Source of the DNA: Phenylobacterium sp.
GTDB taxonomy: Bacteria > Pseudomonadota > Alphaproteobacteria > Caulobacterales > Caulobacteraceae
Assembly: GCF_025934275.1 (NCBI RefSeq)
Contig: NZ_JAICYI010000021.1
Coordinates: forward strand, 1-48,955
Length of the DNA: 48,955 nt
Reading direction: 5' to 3'
The translations under genes and the position numbers were made by a program. Below are positions 33,763-42,130 of the stretch, piece after piece. Below the pieces are notes generated by a model. That model saw only the letters and a program-made list of their open reading frames with translations. It made no database searches and was not told the origin of the DNA. The number at the start of each line of letters is the position of its first letter. Positions within the stretch are counted from its first letter, which is position 1.

Positions 33763-34716
33763 ATGGACGCCCGCGTCGCGCCCAAGTCCGTCCATCACCA
33801 AGGCGCCGCCTCGCCCGCCATGCTCACCCACCTGCAGCGCCTCGAGGCCGAGAGCATCCACATCCTGCGCGAGGTCGTCGCCGAGTGCGAGCGGCCGGTG
33901 ATGCTCTACTCGATCGGCAAGGATTCGGCCGTGATGCTGCACCTGGCGGCCAAGGCCTTCCACCCCTCCAAGCCGCCGTTTCCGCTGCTGCACGTCGACA
34001 CGACCTGGAAGTTCAGGGCCATGTACGAGATGCGCGAGCGCATGGCCCGCGAGCTCGGCTTCGAGCTCCTGGTGCATCGCAACCCGGACGCAGTCGCCCG
34101 GGGGATCAATCCGTTCGACCACGGAAGCGCGCTGCACACCGACATCTGGAAGACCGAGGGGCTGAAGCAGGCGCTCGACAAGTACGGCTTCGATGCGGCG
34201 TTCGGCGGCGCGCGGCGTGACGAGGAGAAGAGCCGCGCCAAGGAGCGGATCTTCTCGTTCCGCTCAGCCCAGCACCGGTGGGACCCGAAGAACCAGCGGC
34301 CGGAGCTCTGGCGGCTCTACAACGCCCGCAAGAATCCCGGCGAATCGATCCGCGTGTTCCCGCTCTCCAATTGGACGGAGCTCGACATCTGGCAGTACAT
34401 CTACCTGGAGAACGTGCCGATCGTGCCGCTCTACTTCGCGGCGCCGAGGCCCGTGGTCGAGCGCGACGGCACGCTGATCATGGTCGACGACGAGCGCATG
34501 CCGCTCAAGCCGGGCGAGACGCCGATGATGCGGTCGGTGCGCTTCCGAACCCTCGGCTGCTATCCGCTGACCGGCGCGATCGAGAGCACGGCGGCGACCC
34601 TGCCCGAGATCATCCAGGAGATGCTCCTCACCACCACCTCCGAGCGCCAGGGCCGCGTCATCGACCACGACCAGGCCGCCTCCATGGAGAAGAAGAAGCA
34701 GGAGGGATACTTTTGA
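33763..34716 (+). CDS. cysD: Sulfate adenylyltransferase subunit 2
   Basis: CysD uses ATP to activate sulfate to adenosine 5'-phosphosulfate together with the GTPase CysN. The 317-residue protein has the PP-loop [10 protein letters not shown] (residues 50-59), [20 protein letters not shown], the catalytic region [20 protein letters not shown], and the C-terminal [18 protein letters not shown], all typical of CysD. It is complete. CysN-CysC follows 107 bases later, with a repeat element between. AAGG lies ten bases before the ATG. Confidence 0.97.
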   Translation: MDARVAPKSVHHQGAASPAMLTHLQRLEAESIHILREVVAECERPVMLYSIGKDSAVMLHLAAKAFHPSKPPFPLLHVDTTWKFRAMYEMRERMARELGFELLVHRNPDAVARGINPFDHGSALHTDIWKTEGLKQALDKYGFDAAFGGARRDEEKSRAKERIFSFRSAQHRWDPKNQRPELWRLYNARKNPGESIRVFPLSNWTELDIWQYIYLENVPIVPLYFAAPRPVVERDGTLIMVDDERMPLKPGETPMMRSVRFRTLGCYPLTGAIESTAATLPEIIQEMLLTTTSERQGRVIDHDQAASMEKKKQEGYF

Positions 34717-34733
34717 TGCGGCCCCTCCCCCCG

Positions 34734-34815
34734 CTCATCCCCGCGAAGGCGGGGATCCAGGCTGAATCAGCCATTTGCGCGCGGAAAGCCCGCTTGGGTT
34801 CCGGGAACGAGCGCG
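34734..34815. repeat. Extragenic palindromic repeat between cysD and cysNC
   Basis: ATCCCCGC-GAAG-GCGGGGAT (34737-34756) is an eight-base-pair hairpin, GGCTGA-A-TCAGCC (34760-34772) a second, and GTTCC-G-GGAAC near 34798-34808 a third. The series TCATCCCCGCGAAGGCGGGG, followed by GGTTCC-type ends, is the typical look of dispersed intergenic repeats in Caulobacterales and other alphaproteobacteria. It sits inside an operon and would be transcribed. Only one copy lies in this window, so its repeated nature rests on recognition and not on comparison here. Confidence 0.6.
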
Positions 34816-34823
34816 TCTAGATC

Positions 34824-36728
34824 ATGGCCCACCAATCCGCGCTGATCGCCGAGGACATCGAGGCCTATCTGAAGGCGCACGAGGTCAAGAGCCTGCTCAG
34901 GTTCCTGACCTGCGGCTCCGTGGACGACGGCAAGTCGACGCTGATCGGACGGCTGCTCTACGATTCGAAGATGATCTTCGAGGATCAGCTGGCGGCGCTG
35001 GAGGCGGATTCGAAGCGGCTCGGCACCCAGGGGGGCGAGATCGACTTCGCGCTGCTGGTCGACGGGCTCGCCGCCGAGCGCGAGCAGGGCATCACCATCG
35101 ATGTCGCCTATCGGTTCTTCTCCACCGACAAGCGCAAGTTCATCGTCGCCGACACGCCGGGCCACGAGCAGTACACGCGCAACATGGTGACCGGCGCCTC
35201 GACCGCCGACGCCGCCGTCATCCTGATCGATGCCCGCAAGGGCGTGCTGACCCAGACCAAGCGGCACTCTTACCTGGTGAGCCTGCTCGGCATCCGGCAC
35301 GTGGCGCTGGCGATCAACAAGATGGACCTGGTCGGCTGGAGCCAGCAGGTGTTCGACCAGATCGTCGCCGACTACCACGACTTCGCCGCCCGCATCGGGA
35401 TCAAGGGCTTCACGGCGATCCCGATGTCGGCGCTGAAGGGCGACAACATCACCGAGCCTTCGGCGAACATGGCCTGGTACGATGGCCAGCCGCTGATGCG
35501 CTGGCTGGAGGATCTGCCGGTCGAGGACGAGTTGCAGGCCAAGCCGTTCCGCATGCCGGTGCAGTGGGTGAACCGGCCGAACCTCGACTTCCGCGGCTTC
35601 TCCGGTCTCGTCGCCTCCGGTGCGATCCGGCCGGGCGACAAGGTGAAGGTCCTGCCCTCCGGCCGTGAGAGCATCGTCGAGCGGATCGTGACCCTGGCGG
35701 GCGACCTGCCGCAGGCGGCCGCGGGACAGGCCGTGACCCTGACGCTGCAGGACGAGATCGACGTCTCGCGCGGCGACGTGATCGCCGAGGCCAAGTCGCC
35801 GCCGGCAGTGGCCGACCAGTTCGAGGCGACGCTCGTCTGGTTCGATGACGAGCACATGCTGCCCGGCCGCCCCTACCTGATGAAGCTCGGGACGCGCACC
35901 GTCTCGGCCCAGGTCACCGAGCCCAAGTACAAGGTCAACGTGAACACGCTGGAGCATCTCGCCGCCAAGCGGCTGGAGCTCAACGAGATCGGGGTGGTGA
36001 ACCTCTCCACCGACGCCGCGATCGCCTTCGACCCGTACGCGGAGAACAAGGACCTCGGCGGCTTCATCCTGATCGACCGGATCTCCAACCGCACGGTGGG
36101 CGCAGGCCTGCTGCACTTCGCGCTGCGCCGCAGCCAGAACATCCACTGGCAGGCGCTGGACGTCGACAAGCGCGCGCGCGCCGCCCAGAAAGGCCAGGCC
36201 GGACAGGTGATCTGGTTCACCGGCCTCTCCGGGGCCGGCAAGTCGACCATCGCCAATCTGGTGGAGAAGAAGCTGCACGCCGAGGGGCGGCACACCTATC
36301 TGCTGGATGGCGACAACGTCCGCCACGGGCTGAACAAGGACCTCGGCTTCACCGAGGAGGACCGGGTCGAGAACATCCGCCGGATCGCCGAGGTCGCCCG
36401 GCTGATGGTCGATGCGGGCCTGATCGTGCTGGTCTCGTTCATTTCGCCGTTCCGCGCCGAGCGGCGGATGGCGCGCGAGCTGCTCGAGCCGGGCGAGTTC
36501 GTCGAGGTGTTCGTCGACACGCCGCTCGAGGAGGCCGAGCGCCGCGACGTCAAGGGCCTCTACGCCAAGGCGCGCGCGGGCGAGCTGAAGAACTTCACCG
36601 GCGTGGATTCGCCCTACGAGCCGCCGGAGCACGCGGAGATCCGCATCGACACGACGCGGCTCGCGCCGGACGCGGCCGCCGAGGCGATCGTCCACTGGCT
36701 GGACGGCGCAGGCGACCGGCGAAGCTGA
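34824..36728 (+). CDS. cysNC: Bifunctional CysN-CysC: sulfate adenylyltransferase GTPase subunit and APS kinase
   Basis: A 634-residue fusion as in NodQ. Residues 1-440 are the elongation-factor-like CysN GTPase, with [39 protein letters not shown] and the beta-barrel domains, which drives APS synthesis with CysD. Residues about 460-634 are the CysC APS kinase with P-loop GLSGAGKST (467-475), [17 protein letters not shown], and [13 protein letters not shown], making PAPS. The ATG at 34824 has only a weak ribosome site. The strong terminator at 36809 ends the transcript. The pathway supplies activated sulfate for cysteine or sulfation; reductase genes are not in the window. Confidence 0.97.
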   Translation: MAHQSALIAEDIEAYLKAHEVKSLLRFLTCGSVDDGKSTLIGRLLYDSKMIFEDQLAALEADSKRLGTQGGEIDFALLVDGLAAEREQGITIDVAYRFFSTDKRKFIVADTPGHEQYTRNMVTGASTADAAVILIDARKGVLTQTKRHSYLVSLLGIRHVALAINKMDLVGWSQQVFDQIVADYHDFAARIGIKGFTAIPMSALKGDNITEPSANMAWYDGQPLMRWLEDLPVEDELQAKPFRMPVQWVNRPNLDFRGFSGLVASGAIRPGDKVKVLPSGRESIVERIVTLAGDLPQAAAGQAVTLTLQDEIDVSRGDVIAEAKSPPAVADQFEATLVWFDDEHMLPGRPYLMKLGTRTVSAQVTEPKYKVNVNTLEHLAAKRLELNEIGVVNLSTDAAIAFDPYAENKDLGGFILIDRISNRTVGAGLLHFALRRSQNIHWQALDVDKRARAAQKGQAGQVIWFTGLSGAGKSTIANLVEKKLHAEGRHTYLLDGDNVRHGLNKDLGFTEEDRVENIRRIAEVARLMVDAGLIVLVSFISPFRAERRMARELLEPGEFVEVFVDTPLEEAERRDVKGLYAKARAGELKNFTGVDSPYEPPEHAEIRIDTTRLAPDAAAEAIVHWLDGAGDRRS

Positions 36729-36808
36729 CGTCGGATCGGAACCCGTCGTCCGCGACGCGGTCGGAGCGGCGTGCTGGCGCAGGCGCAGCCGCGAAGCCCT
36801 CGAGTAGA

Positions 36809-36845
36809 GCCCGGCGGCCCGCATTCCGGCCGCCGGGCCATTTTT
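36809..36845 (+). terminator. Rho-independent terminator after cysNC
   Basis: GCCCGGCGGCC (36809-36819) pairs perfectly with GGCCGCCGGGC (36828-36838), an eleven-base-pair stem with an eight-base loop, followed by CA and five T (36841-36845). It ends the cysD-cysNC transcript. The minus-strand CMD gene ends 29 bases further on, so it may also work in that direction, although no T run is present on that side. Confidence 0.9.
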
Positions 36846-36874
36846 CGCGCCTGTGCGGGCGTTCCGCGGATTCC

Positions 36875-37513
36875 TTACCGCCGTCCGACGTCCAGGAAGT
36901 CGCGGGCGCTGAAGCCTTCGGGCGAGTCCACCTCGGAGATCGGATCGTCGCGGTCGTCCCATTCAAGCCGCAGCGCCTTGGTCATCACCGCATGCATGTC
37001 GTAGAGGCAGGTGATGTAGGTGAGCTCGAGGATCTCCTCGTCGGAGAGAAAGCTCTTCAGCTTGTCGAACACCGCCTCGGGCGTGCGGCCGGCCTGCAGG
37101 ACCAGGCAGTCGGCATAGGCCAGCACGGCCCGCTCGCACTCATCGAAGCAGCTCGCGACCTGCCAGTGCGGCACGGCGGCGATCTTCGCCTCGGGCACGC
37201 CCAGGCCGCGCAGCGACTTGCAATGCTGCGAGAAGACGAACTGGCTGGCCTTGGCCCAGCCGGCGCGGGTCTGGGCCAACTCGCGCAGCACCGGATCGAT
37301 CTTGCGCTTGTCGGAGCGGTAGAAGGCGAAGCCGCGGTTGCAGTGGTCGAGGCAATCCGGGACCAGGGCGAACACCGTCCACCAGTCTCCGCGCGTGCCG
37401 GTCGAGGTGCCGGGCTGGCTGACCGGATCACGCTCCTCGAACAGCAGGTCATAGGTGCGCTTCACGACCTCGCTGTCGGCGTCCTTGCGCGAGACCTGGC
37501 GAAGCCGGGGCAT
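36875..37513 (-). CDS. Carboxymuconolactone decarboxylase (CMD)-family protein
   Basis: A 212-residue all-helical protein of the CMD/AhpD-like superfamily. FVFSQHCKSLRGLGVPEAKI carries the family helix with a QH pair, but the CxxC peroxidase motif of AhpD is not there, and the final part (DEEILELTYITCLYDMHAVM) is the usual last helix pair. The reaction is unknown; members act in aromatic catabolism or have no demonstrated activity. Its ATG at 37513 overlaps the stop of the VOC gene by one base (TGATG), giving a coupled pair. Many Cys and Trp residues are present, but no metal motif is evident. Confidence 0.85.
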   Translation of the reverse strand: MPRLRQVSRKDADSEVVKRTYDLLFEERDPVSQPGTSTGTRGDWWTVFALVPDCLDHCNRGFAFYRSDKRKIDPVLRELAQTRAGWAKASQFVFSQHCKSLRGLGVPEAKIAAVPHWQVASCFDECERAVLAYADCLVLQAGRTPEAVFDKLKSFLSDEEILELTYITCLYDMHAVMTKALRLEWDDRDDPISEVDSPEGFSARDFLDVGRR

Positions 37514-38070
37514 CAGGCGACGGGCTCCCCAAGGGGCTGCTCGGCCCGGGCCGGCGCGTGGGCCACGTCCTCGGGCCGGAAGCCGCGCAGGGTGGCGGCG
37601 AACTCCAGCATGATGCCGTTGGGGTCGCGGAAGTAGACCGAGCGGATCCACACGCCCTCGTGCATCTCGCGGGCGACGCCCGCGGGGCTGTCGTCGTGGT
37701 TCACCACCACCGGCGCGGAGACGTGCACCCCGCGGGATTTGAGCTTGGCGATCGAGCCTTCCAGCTCATCCTCGTCCATGTGGAAAGCCACGTGGTTCAT
37801 GGAGCCCACGGCCGACATCGGCTTGGCGGGGAAGTCGGCCACCGAGGCGATCCCCGGCGCGGCCGGGGGCGCATCGGCCCACCAGAAGAAGGCGAGCAGC
37901 GTGTTGCCGCCGCAGTCGAAGAAGAAGTGCTGGCCGCCGCCCGGGAGGGCCACCGTCTTCACCAGCGGCATGTCGAGGGTCTCGGTGTAGAACTTCACCG
38001 TCTCGGCCATGTCCCGGCAGACCAGCGCCAGGTGGTTGATGCCCTTGGAATTGAGCCTGTCGGTGCTCAT
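37513..38070 (-). CDS. VOC-superfamily (glyoxalase/extradiol dioxygenase-like) protein
   Basis: A 185-residue protein with two beta-alpha-beta-beta-beta units. GINHLALVCRDMAETVKFYT and LDMPLV form the first, with metal-ligand His14-like residue in NHLAL; MNHVAFHMDEDELEGSIAKL and IRSVYFRDPNGIMLEFAATL form the second, ending in the Glu ligand of LEF. This fits a metal-dependent ring-cleaving or isomerising enzyme. The substrate is unknown. The partner CMD gene is coupled to its stop, and the dehydrogenase gene lies 28 bases upstream, so the three form one operon of likely catabolic role. Confidence 0.88.
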   Translation of the reverse strand: MSTDRLNSKGINHLALVCRDMAETVKFYTETLDMPLVKTVALPGGGQHFFFDCGGNTLLAFFWWADAPPAAPGIASVADFPAKPMSAVGSMNHVAFHMDEDELEGSIAKLKSRGVHVSAPVVVNHDDSPAGVAREMHEGVWIRSVYFRDPNGIMLEFAATLRGFRPEDVAHAPARAEQPLGEPVA

Positions 38071-38098
38071 CGACGCCTCCTTCAGAGGTCGGTTGAAT

Positions 38099-39115
38099 TC
38101 AGAACTCGAGTACGATCTTGCCGAAGTGCTCGCCGCCGCGCATCGCCTCGAAGGCGGCCTTGGCGTCGGTCCAGGGAAACACCTTGTCGACGACCGGGCC
38201 GATGCGGTGCTGCTCGATGGCCTTGCACATGGCCTCGAAGGCCTCGCGCGAGCCCACCGACAGCCCCTGCAGCTTGGCCGAATTGCCGATCAGGGCGGCC
38301 GGGTTGAATGGGTTCCCCTGCCCCGCGACCACGCCGATGATCGCGATGTGGCCGCCGATCCTTATGGCGCGCATGGACTGCTCGATGGTGCCGCCGCCGC
38401 CGACCTCCAGGATCAGGTCCGCGCCCACCCCGCCTGTCGCGCCTCGGACGGCCTTCGCCCACTCGGGCTCGGCGCGGTAGTTCACCAGATGATCGGCGCC
38501 GAGCGCCTTGGCGCGCGCCAGCTTCTCGTCGGACGACGAGGTGATCAGCGTGCGGCAACCGGCGGCATGGGCGAACTGCAGGCCGAAGATCGAGACGCCG
38601 CCGGTCCCCTGCAGCACCACCGTGTCGCCGGGCTTCAGCCGGGCATCCTCGAACAGGCCGCGCCAGGCGGTGAGCGCCGCGCACGGTAGGCAGGCGACCT
38701 GGTCGTCGGTGAGGAATTCCGGGACCTTCGACAGCCCCTGCTCGGAGAAGACCCCGAGCTCGCGCCCGGCGCCCGGGATCGGATAGCCGAGCGCGGTGGA
38801 GAGCTTCTCCTGCGTGGGCGGCCCGGCGATCCAGCCCTGGAAGAACAGGGTGGCCGCGCGGTCGCCGACCTTGAACCGCGTCACGCCGTCCCCCACCGCC
38901 TCCACCACGCCGCAGCCGTCGGAGAACGGGATGATCGGCCCGGAGGTCGCCGGCCCGCGGCCGTAGATCCCGCCGACCATCAGCAGGTCGCGGTAGTTGA
39001 GCGAGACGGCCCGCATGCGGATCAGCACCTCGCCCGGACCGGGCTTCGGATCCGGCAGCTCGACGATCTTGATCTGGTCCAGGCCCCAGGGCTCCGAGAC
39101 GTTCAGCGCGCGCAT
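38099..39115 (-). CDS. NAD(P)-dependent alcohol dehydrogenase / quinone oxidoreductase-like (MDR)
   Basis: A 338-residue medium-chain dehydrogenase/reductase. The N-terminal GroES-like part has VSLNYRDLLMVGGIYGR and FSDGCGVVEAVGDGVTRFKV, typical of the quinone oxidoreductase branch without the full set of zinc cysteines. The Rossmann part has VVLQGTGGVSIFGLQFAHAA (GxGxxG variant) and LGADHLVNYR. Probably reduces an alpha,beta-unsaturated carbonyl or oxidises an alcohol; the substrate is unknown. It is the upstream gene of the operon with the VOC and CMD genes. Confidence 0.9.
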   Translation of the reverse strand: MRALNVSEPWGLDQIKIVELPDPKPGPGEVLIRMRAVSLNYRDLLMVGGIYGRGPATSGPIIPFSDGCGVVEAVGDGVTRFKVGDRAATLFFQGWIAGPPTQEKLSTALGYPIPGAGRELGVFSEQGLSKVPEFLTDDQVACLPCAALTAWRGLFEDARLKPGDTVVLQGTGGVSIFGLQFAHAAGCRTLITSSSDEKLARAKALGADHLVNYRAEPEWAKAVRGATGGVGADLILEVGGGGTIEQSMRAIRIGGHIAIIGVVAGQGNPFNPAALIGNSAKLQGLSVGSREAFEAMCKAIEQHRIGPVVDKVFPWTDAKAAFEAMRGGEHFGKIVLEF

Positions 39116-39180
39116 GCCGATCCTCCGGCCGCATCTAGCGGCCAGGCGGGGCGGCGCGGCAAGTGTGTCCTGGCGTCAGG

Positions 39181-39942
39181 TCAGGTTCGCGCCGACGGCA
39201 GCACCGCGTGGTCGCCCCACTGGGCGGGATCGTGGCCGAACACCATGACGGTCGCGGGCTCACGCATCGCCAGCAGGGCGTCGAGCGAGCGGTTCATCGC
39301 GGCGTGGTCGGAGAATTCGGGGAAGCGGCGCGTCTCGACGACCTCGCAGGCGTAGCAGGCGTCGCCCACCAGGATGTGGTCGCCCTGCGCGTTGCGGACG
39401 CGGAGCGACTGGTGGCCGGGCGTGTGGCCGTGACTGGGGACCAGAACCGCCGAGCCGTCGCCGAACAGGTCGTGCTCGCCGTCGACGAGCTTGAGCTGAT
39501 GGCCGAGGTCGAAGTAGGCCCGAGGCAGGAAGTAACGGCCGGCGACCTCGTCATCCATGCCCGCTTCCCATTCGCGCTTCTGCACGACGAGGGTCGCGTT
39601 CGGCAGCTGGGCCAGGCCGCCGGCGTGATCGAAGTGCAGGTGCGAGGCGACCACCCAGCGCACCCGCGCCGGGTCGATGTCGAGGCGTTCGAGATGGGCG
39701 GTGAGGGTCTCCTCAGGCGTGAGCTTCACGTCCGCGCCCTGCGCCCGCAGCAAGCCGCGATAGGCGTCGTTCTCGTCCATCATCCCGAGCGGCAGACCGG
39801 TGTCGAAGAGCGCCACGCCATCGGGATGCTCCAGCACGTAGAACGGCACCGGCACGTCGATCGGCTCGTCGCCCGAAAGCCCGAGGCCAGCGGGCGGGGT
39901 GTGGAACTGGCCGCAGACGCAGCCGAACAGGCGCAAGGTCAT
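39181..39942 (-). CDS. MBL-fold, N-acyl-homoserine-lactonase-like hydrolase
   Basis: A 253-residue metallo-beta-lactamase-fold hydrolase. The metal site is SHLHFDHAGG (His101, His103, Asp105, His106), with further ligands in SHGHTPGHQSLRVR and LVGDACY and a later His in FGHDPAQWG, as in AiiA-type lactonases. FDTGLPLGMM near residue 47 is the family start. Quorum quenching is a possible role, but lactonase activity toward acyl-homoserine lactones is not shown by sequence alone. It is separate by 65 bases from the dehydrogenase operon and may belong to it. Confidence 0.87.
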   Translation of the reverse strand: MTLRLFGCVCGQFHTPPAGLGLSGDEPIDVPVPFYVLEHPDGVALFDTGLPLGMMDENDAYRGLLRAQGADVKLTPEETLTAHLERLDIDPARVRWVVASHLHFDHAGGLAQLPNATLVVQKREWEAGMDDEVAGRYFLPRAYFDLGHQLKLVDGEHDLFGDGSAVLVPSHGHTPGHQSLRVRNAQGDHILVGDACYACEVVETRRFPEFSDHAAMNRSLDALLAMREPATVMVFGHDPAQWGDHAVLPSART

Positions 39943-39991
39943 GGGAGCGCTCCCTGGTTCTGGCCACGCTAGCCCCGCAGGCGGACCGAAC

Positions 39992-41149
39992 TCAATCCAG
40001 CCGCGGGATCCCGTAGAGGCGCAGCGCGCCGATGAGGCCCGCGACCGACATGGCCGACATCAGCAGATAGCCCTCGGCGCCGTAGCGGTCGAACAGCCAG
40101 CCCGAGGCGATGGTGGCCAGCCCCGAGATCAGGCCGCCGGAGAGCGCGGAGTTGACCGCCTGGGCGGCCGAGGCGTTGCGCGGCGAGGAAAGCCGCTGGG
40201 CAAGCTCCAGCGACGCCAGGAACGTCGCCGCATAGGACAGCGCATGCAGCCCCTGCAGCGGGAACACCAGCCACAGCGGCGGCGCGAAGGCGTAGGCCGT
40301 CCAGCGCACGATGGCCGCGGCGGCGCCAAGCACCAGCAGCCTGCGCGGGCCCAGGCGGCGGCGCCACGGCTCCAGCCGCCACATGAAGACGATCTCGACC
40401 ACCACGCCGGTAGCCCACAGGACGCCGGTCAGGCTCTCCGGAATGCCCTGCTGCTTCCAGGCGAGCGTCGAGAAGCCGTAGTAGAAGGCGTGCGCCGACT
40501 GGATCAGGCCGGCCGACAGGGTCGCCGTCAAGAAGGCGGGATCGCGCAACAGCTCGCCCACTCCCGCCATGCGCTCGGGGAGGCCGGCGACGTGGCCCTC
40601 GTCATGGACAGGATCCGCCGGGAGCAGCAGGCGGGCGCATAGCGCAGTGAGGGCCACGGCGGCCACCATCCAGACCAGCACGATCTCCGGCGAACCCTTG
40701 GTGATCAGCCAGCCCACGGCGAGGTTGCCGACGATGAAGGCGGCCGACCCAATCGCGCGCGTGGCGCCGAAGTTGAAGCCGTCCTGCGCGGCGCGCTTCA
40801 ACGTGATCACGTCGGCGAGCGGGCTCAGTGTCGAATACATCGAGGAGGCGGCGAACCACACCACCGCCCAGCCCGCAAACCCGAGCGGCAGCGCCATCAG
40901 CGCATAGAGGGCCGTCACACCCGCCGCCATCACCACCAGCGCGGTGCGCCGCAGCCGGAAGCTGTCGGCCCAGACCGCCAGCAGCGGCGCGGTGAAGGCT
41001 CGGGCGATCATCGGCAGGGAAAGGATCAGCCCGATGCGCGCGCCGGAGAGCCCGTGATGGGCGAACCACACGGGCAGATAGGGCGAGCTCGCGCCGGTCC
41101 CGATGAAGATCGCGCCGTAGAACAGGCCCAGGCGCAGCGGCAGCCTCAT
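39992..41149 (-). CDS. MFS transporter, 3-phenylpropionate-permease-like
   Basis: A 385-residue, twelve-segment transporter. The N terminus (LRLGLFYGAIFIGTGASSPY) and the following LPVWFAHHGLSGARIGLILS with SLPMIARAFTAPLLAVWADS are the pattern of the HcaT/PP-permease family, and WKQQGIPESLTGVLWATGVV begins the second half. Family members carry phenylpropionate or nucleoside-like substrates. It ends 50 bases from the start of the lactonase gene on the same strand, and its start is 49 bases from the COG4705 gene. Confidence 0.88.
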   Translation of the reverse strand: MRLPLRLGLFYGAIFIGTGASSPYLPVWFAHHGLSGARIGLILSLPMIARAFTAPLLAVWADSFRLRRTALVVMAAGVTALYALMALPLGFAGWAVVWFAASSMYSTLSPLADVITLKRAAQDGFNFGATRAIGSAAFIVGNLAVGWLITKGSPEIVLVWMVAAVALTALCARLLLPADPVHDEGHVAGLPERMAGVGELLRDPAFLTATLSAGLIQSAHAFYYGFSTLAWKQQGIPESLTGVLWATGVVVEIVFMWRLEPWRRRLGPRRLLVLGAAAAIVRWTAYAFAPPLWLVFPLQGLHALSYAATFLASLELAQRLSSPRNASAAQAVNSALSGGLISGLATIASGWLFDRYGAEGYLLMSAMSVAGLIGALRLYGIPRLD

Positions 41150-41198
41150 GGCGGCGGCTTAGCAGGATTCCGAGGCGAAGCGGCCGCCCGGCGGCCTT

Positions 41199-42002
41199 CT
41201 AGTCGCCGCCGCCAGCGGCTTCGGCCTGGGAGGTCGCGGGGTGGACGCCGGGGCGTTGCGGTATGACGAGGATGAGGACGACGATGAGCACCGCGATGAC
41301 CAGCGAGGCGATCGGGCGGCTGAGCGCCAGGCCGCCTTCGGCATGCGGCTTGTCGAGGAAGTCGCCGACCGTCGCGCCGAGCGGCCGGGTCAGGATGAAC
41401 GCGGCCCAGAACAGCGCCACGCGCGAGATCGACGTGAAGAAGTAGGCGAGCGCCACCACCACCAGCGCGGCGCCGAACACCAGGGCGCCGCCCAGGAAGC
41501 CCAGGCCGGTGTCGTCGGCCATCCAGTCGCCGAGGGCGGTGCCGAGGGTCTGGGAAAGGGTGATCGTGGCCCAGTAGAAGGCCTCCACGCGCGGGGTGTT
41601 GACCGTGTTCACGGAGACCGTGCCCTCGGCCCAGTACCAGAGCCCGAGGGCCGCCAGGACCGCGGCCAGCAACACCGAGGCGCCCCCGGCGTAACCGATG
41701 CCGAGCGAGCGGTCGGCGAAGTCCGCCATGGTCGTGCCGGCGGTCGTCGAGGCGACGATCGTCGCCCAGTAGAGCGCCGGATGGAACCTGCGGGCCGAGA
41801 TTTGCAGCACGACCAAGCCGACGAGCAGCGTGAGGAACAGGGCCGTCCCGGCGAGGTAGCCCCAGTTCAGCGTCATGGTGACGGTGTCGCCGCCCGTCTC
41901 GCCGAGCGTGGTGGCGAGGATCTTGATCACCCAGAAGCCAAGGGTGACCGCCGGCACCTTGCTCAGCACGTCCGCCCCCGTCGATCTCGCCGTGGTGCTC
42001 AA
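41199..42002 (-). CDS. COG4705-type membrane protein with a fourfold internal repeat
   Basis: A 267-residue polytopic membrane protein of unknown function. The same element occurs four times, each at a membrane segment: ILATTLGETGGDTVT, IVASTTAGTTMADFADR, ITLSQTLGTALGDWMAD and ILTRPLGATVGDFLDK. The pattern is Thr, a Gly, then an acidic residue near a Tyr/Phe-Trp-Ala start (YWATI, YWATI, FWAAF). Members of this group are described as uncharacterised membrane-anchored proteins, sometimes linked to metal tolerance. The repeated acidic sites in a pseudo-symmetric bundle would suit a cation carrier (inference). The ATG at 42002 is followed upstream by a 128-base gap to the divergent aminotransferase. 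Confidence 0.85.
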   Translation of the reverse strand: MSTTARSTGADVLSKVPAVTLGFWVIKILATTLGETGGDTVTMTLNWGYLAGTALFLTLLVGLVVLQISARRFHPALYWATIVASTTAGTTMADFADRSLGIGYAGGASVLLAAVLAALGLWYWAEGTVSVNTVNTPRVEAFYWATITLSQTLGTALGDWMADDTGLGFLGGALVFGAALVVVALAYFFTSISRVALFWAAFILTRPLGATVGDFLDKPHAEGGLALSRPIASLVIAVLIVVLILVIPQRPGVHPATSQAEAAGGGD

Positions 42003-42130
42003 GAGAGGACTCCTTGCGCGGGCTGCCTTGCCATAACGCGATGCGCCGGGTTCGAGCCACCGTCGCGGCGACGCTCCCTATACAGTGCGGCGCATCGGGC
42101 TAATGTCCCACAGCGATCAGGAGACGGCCC

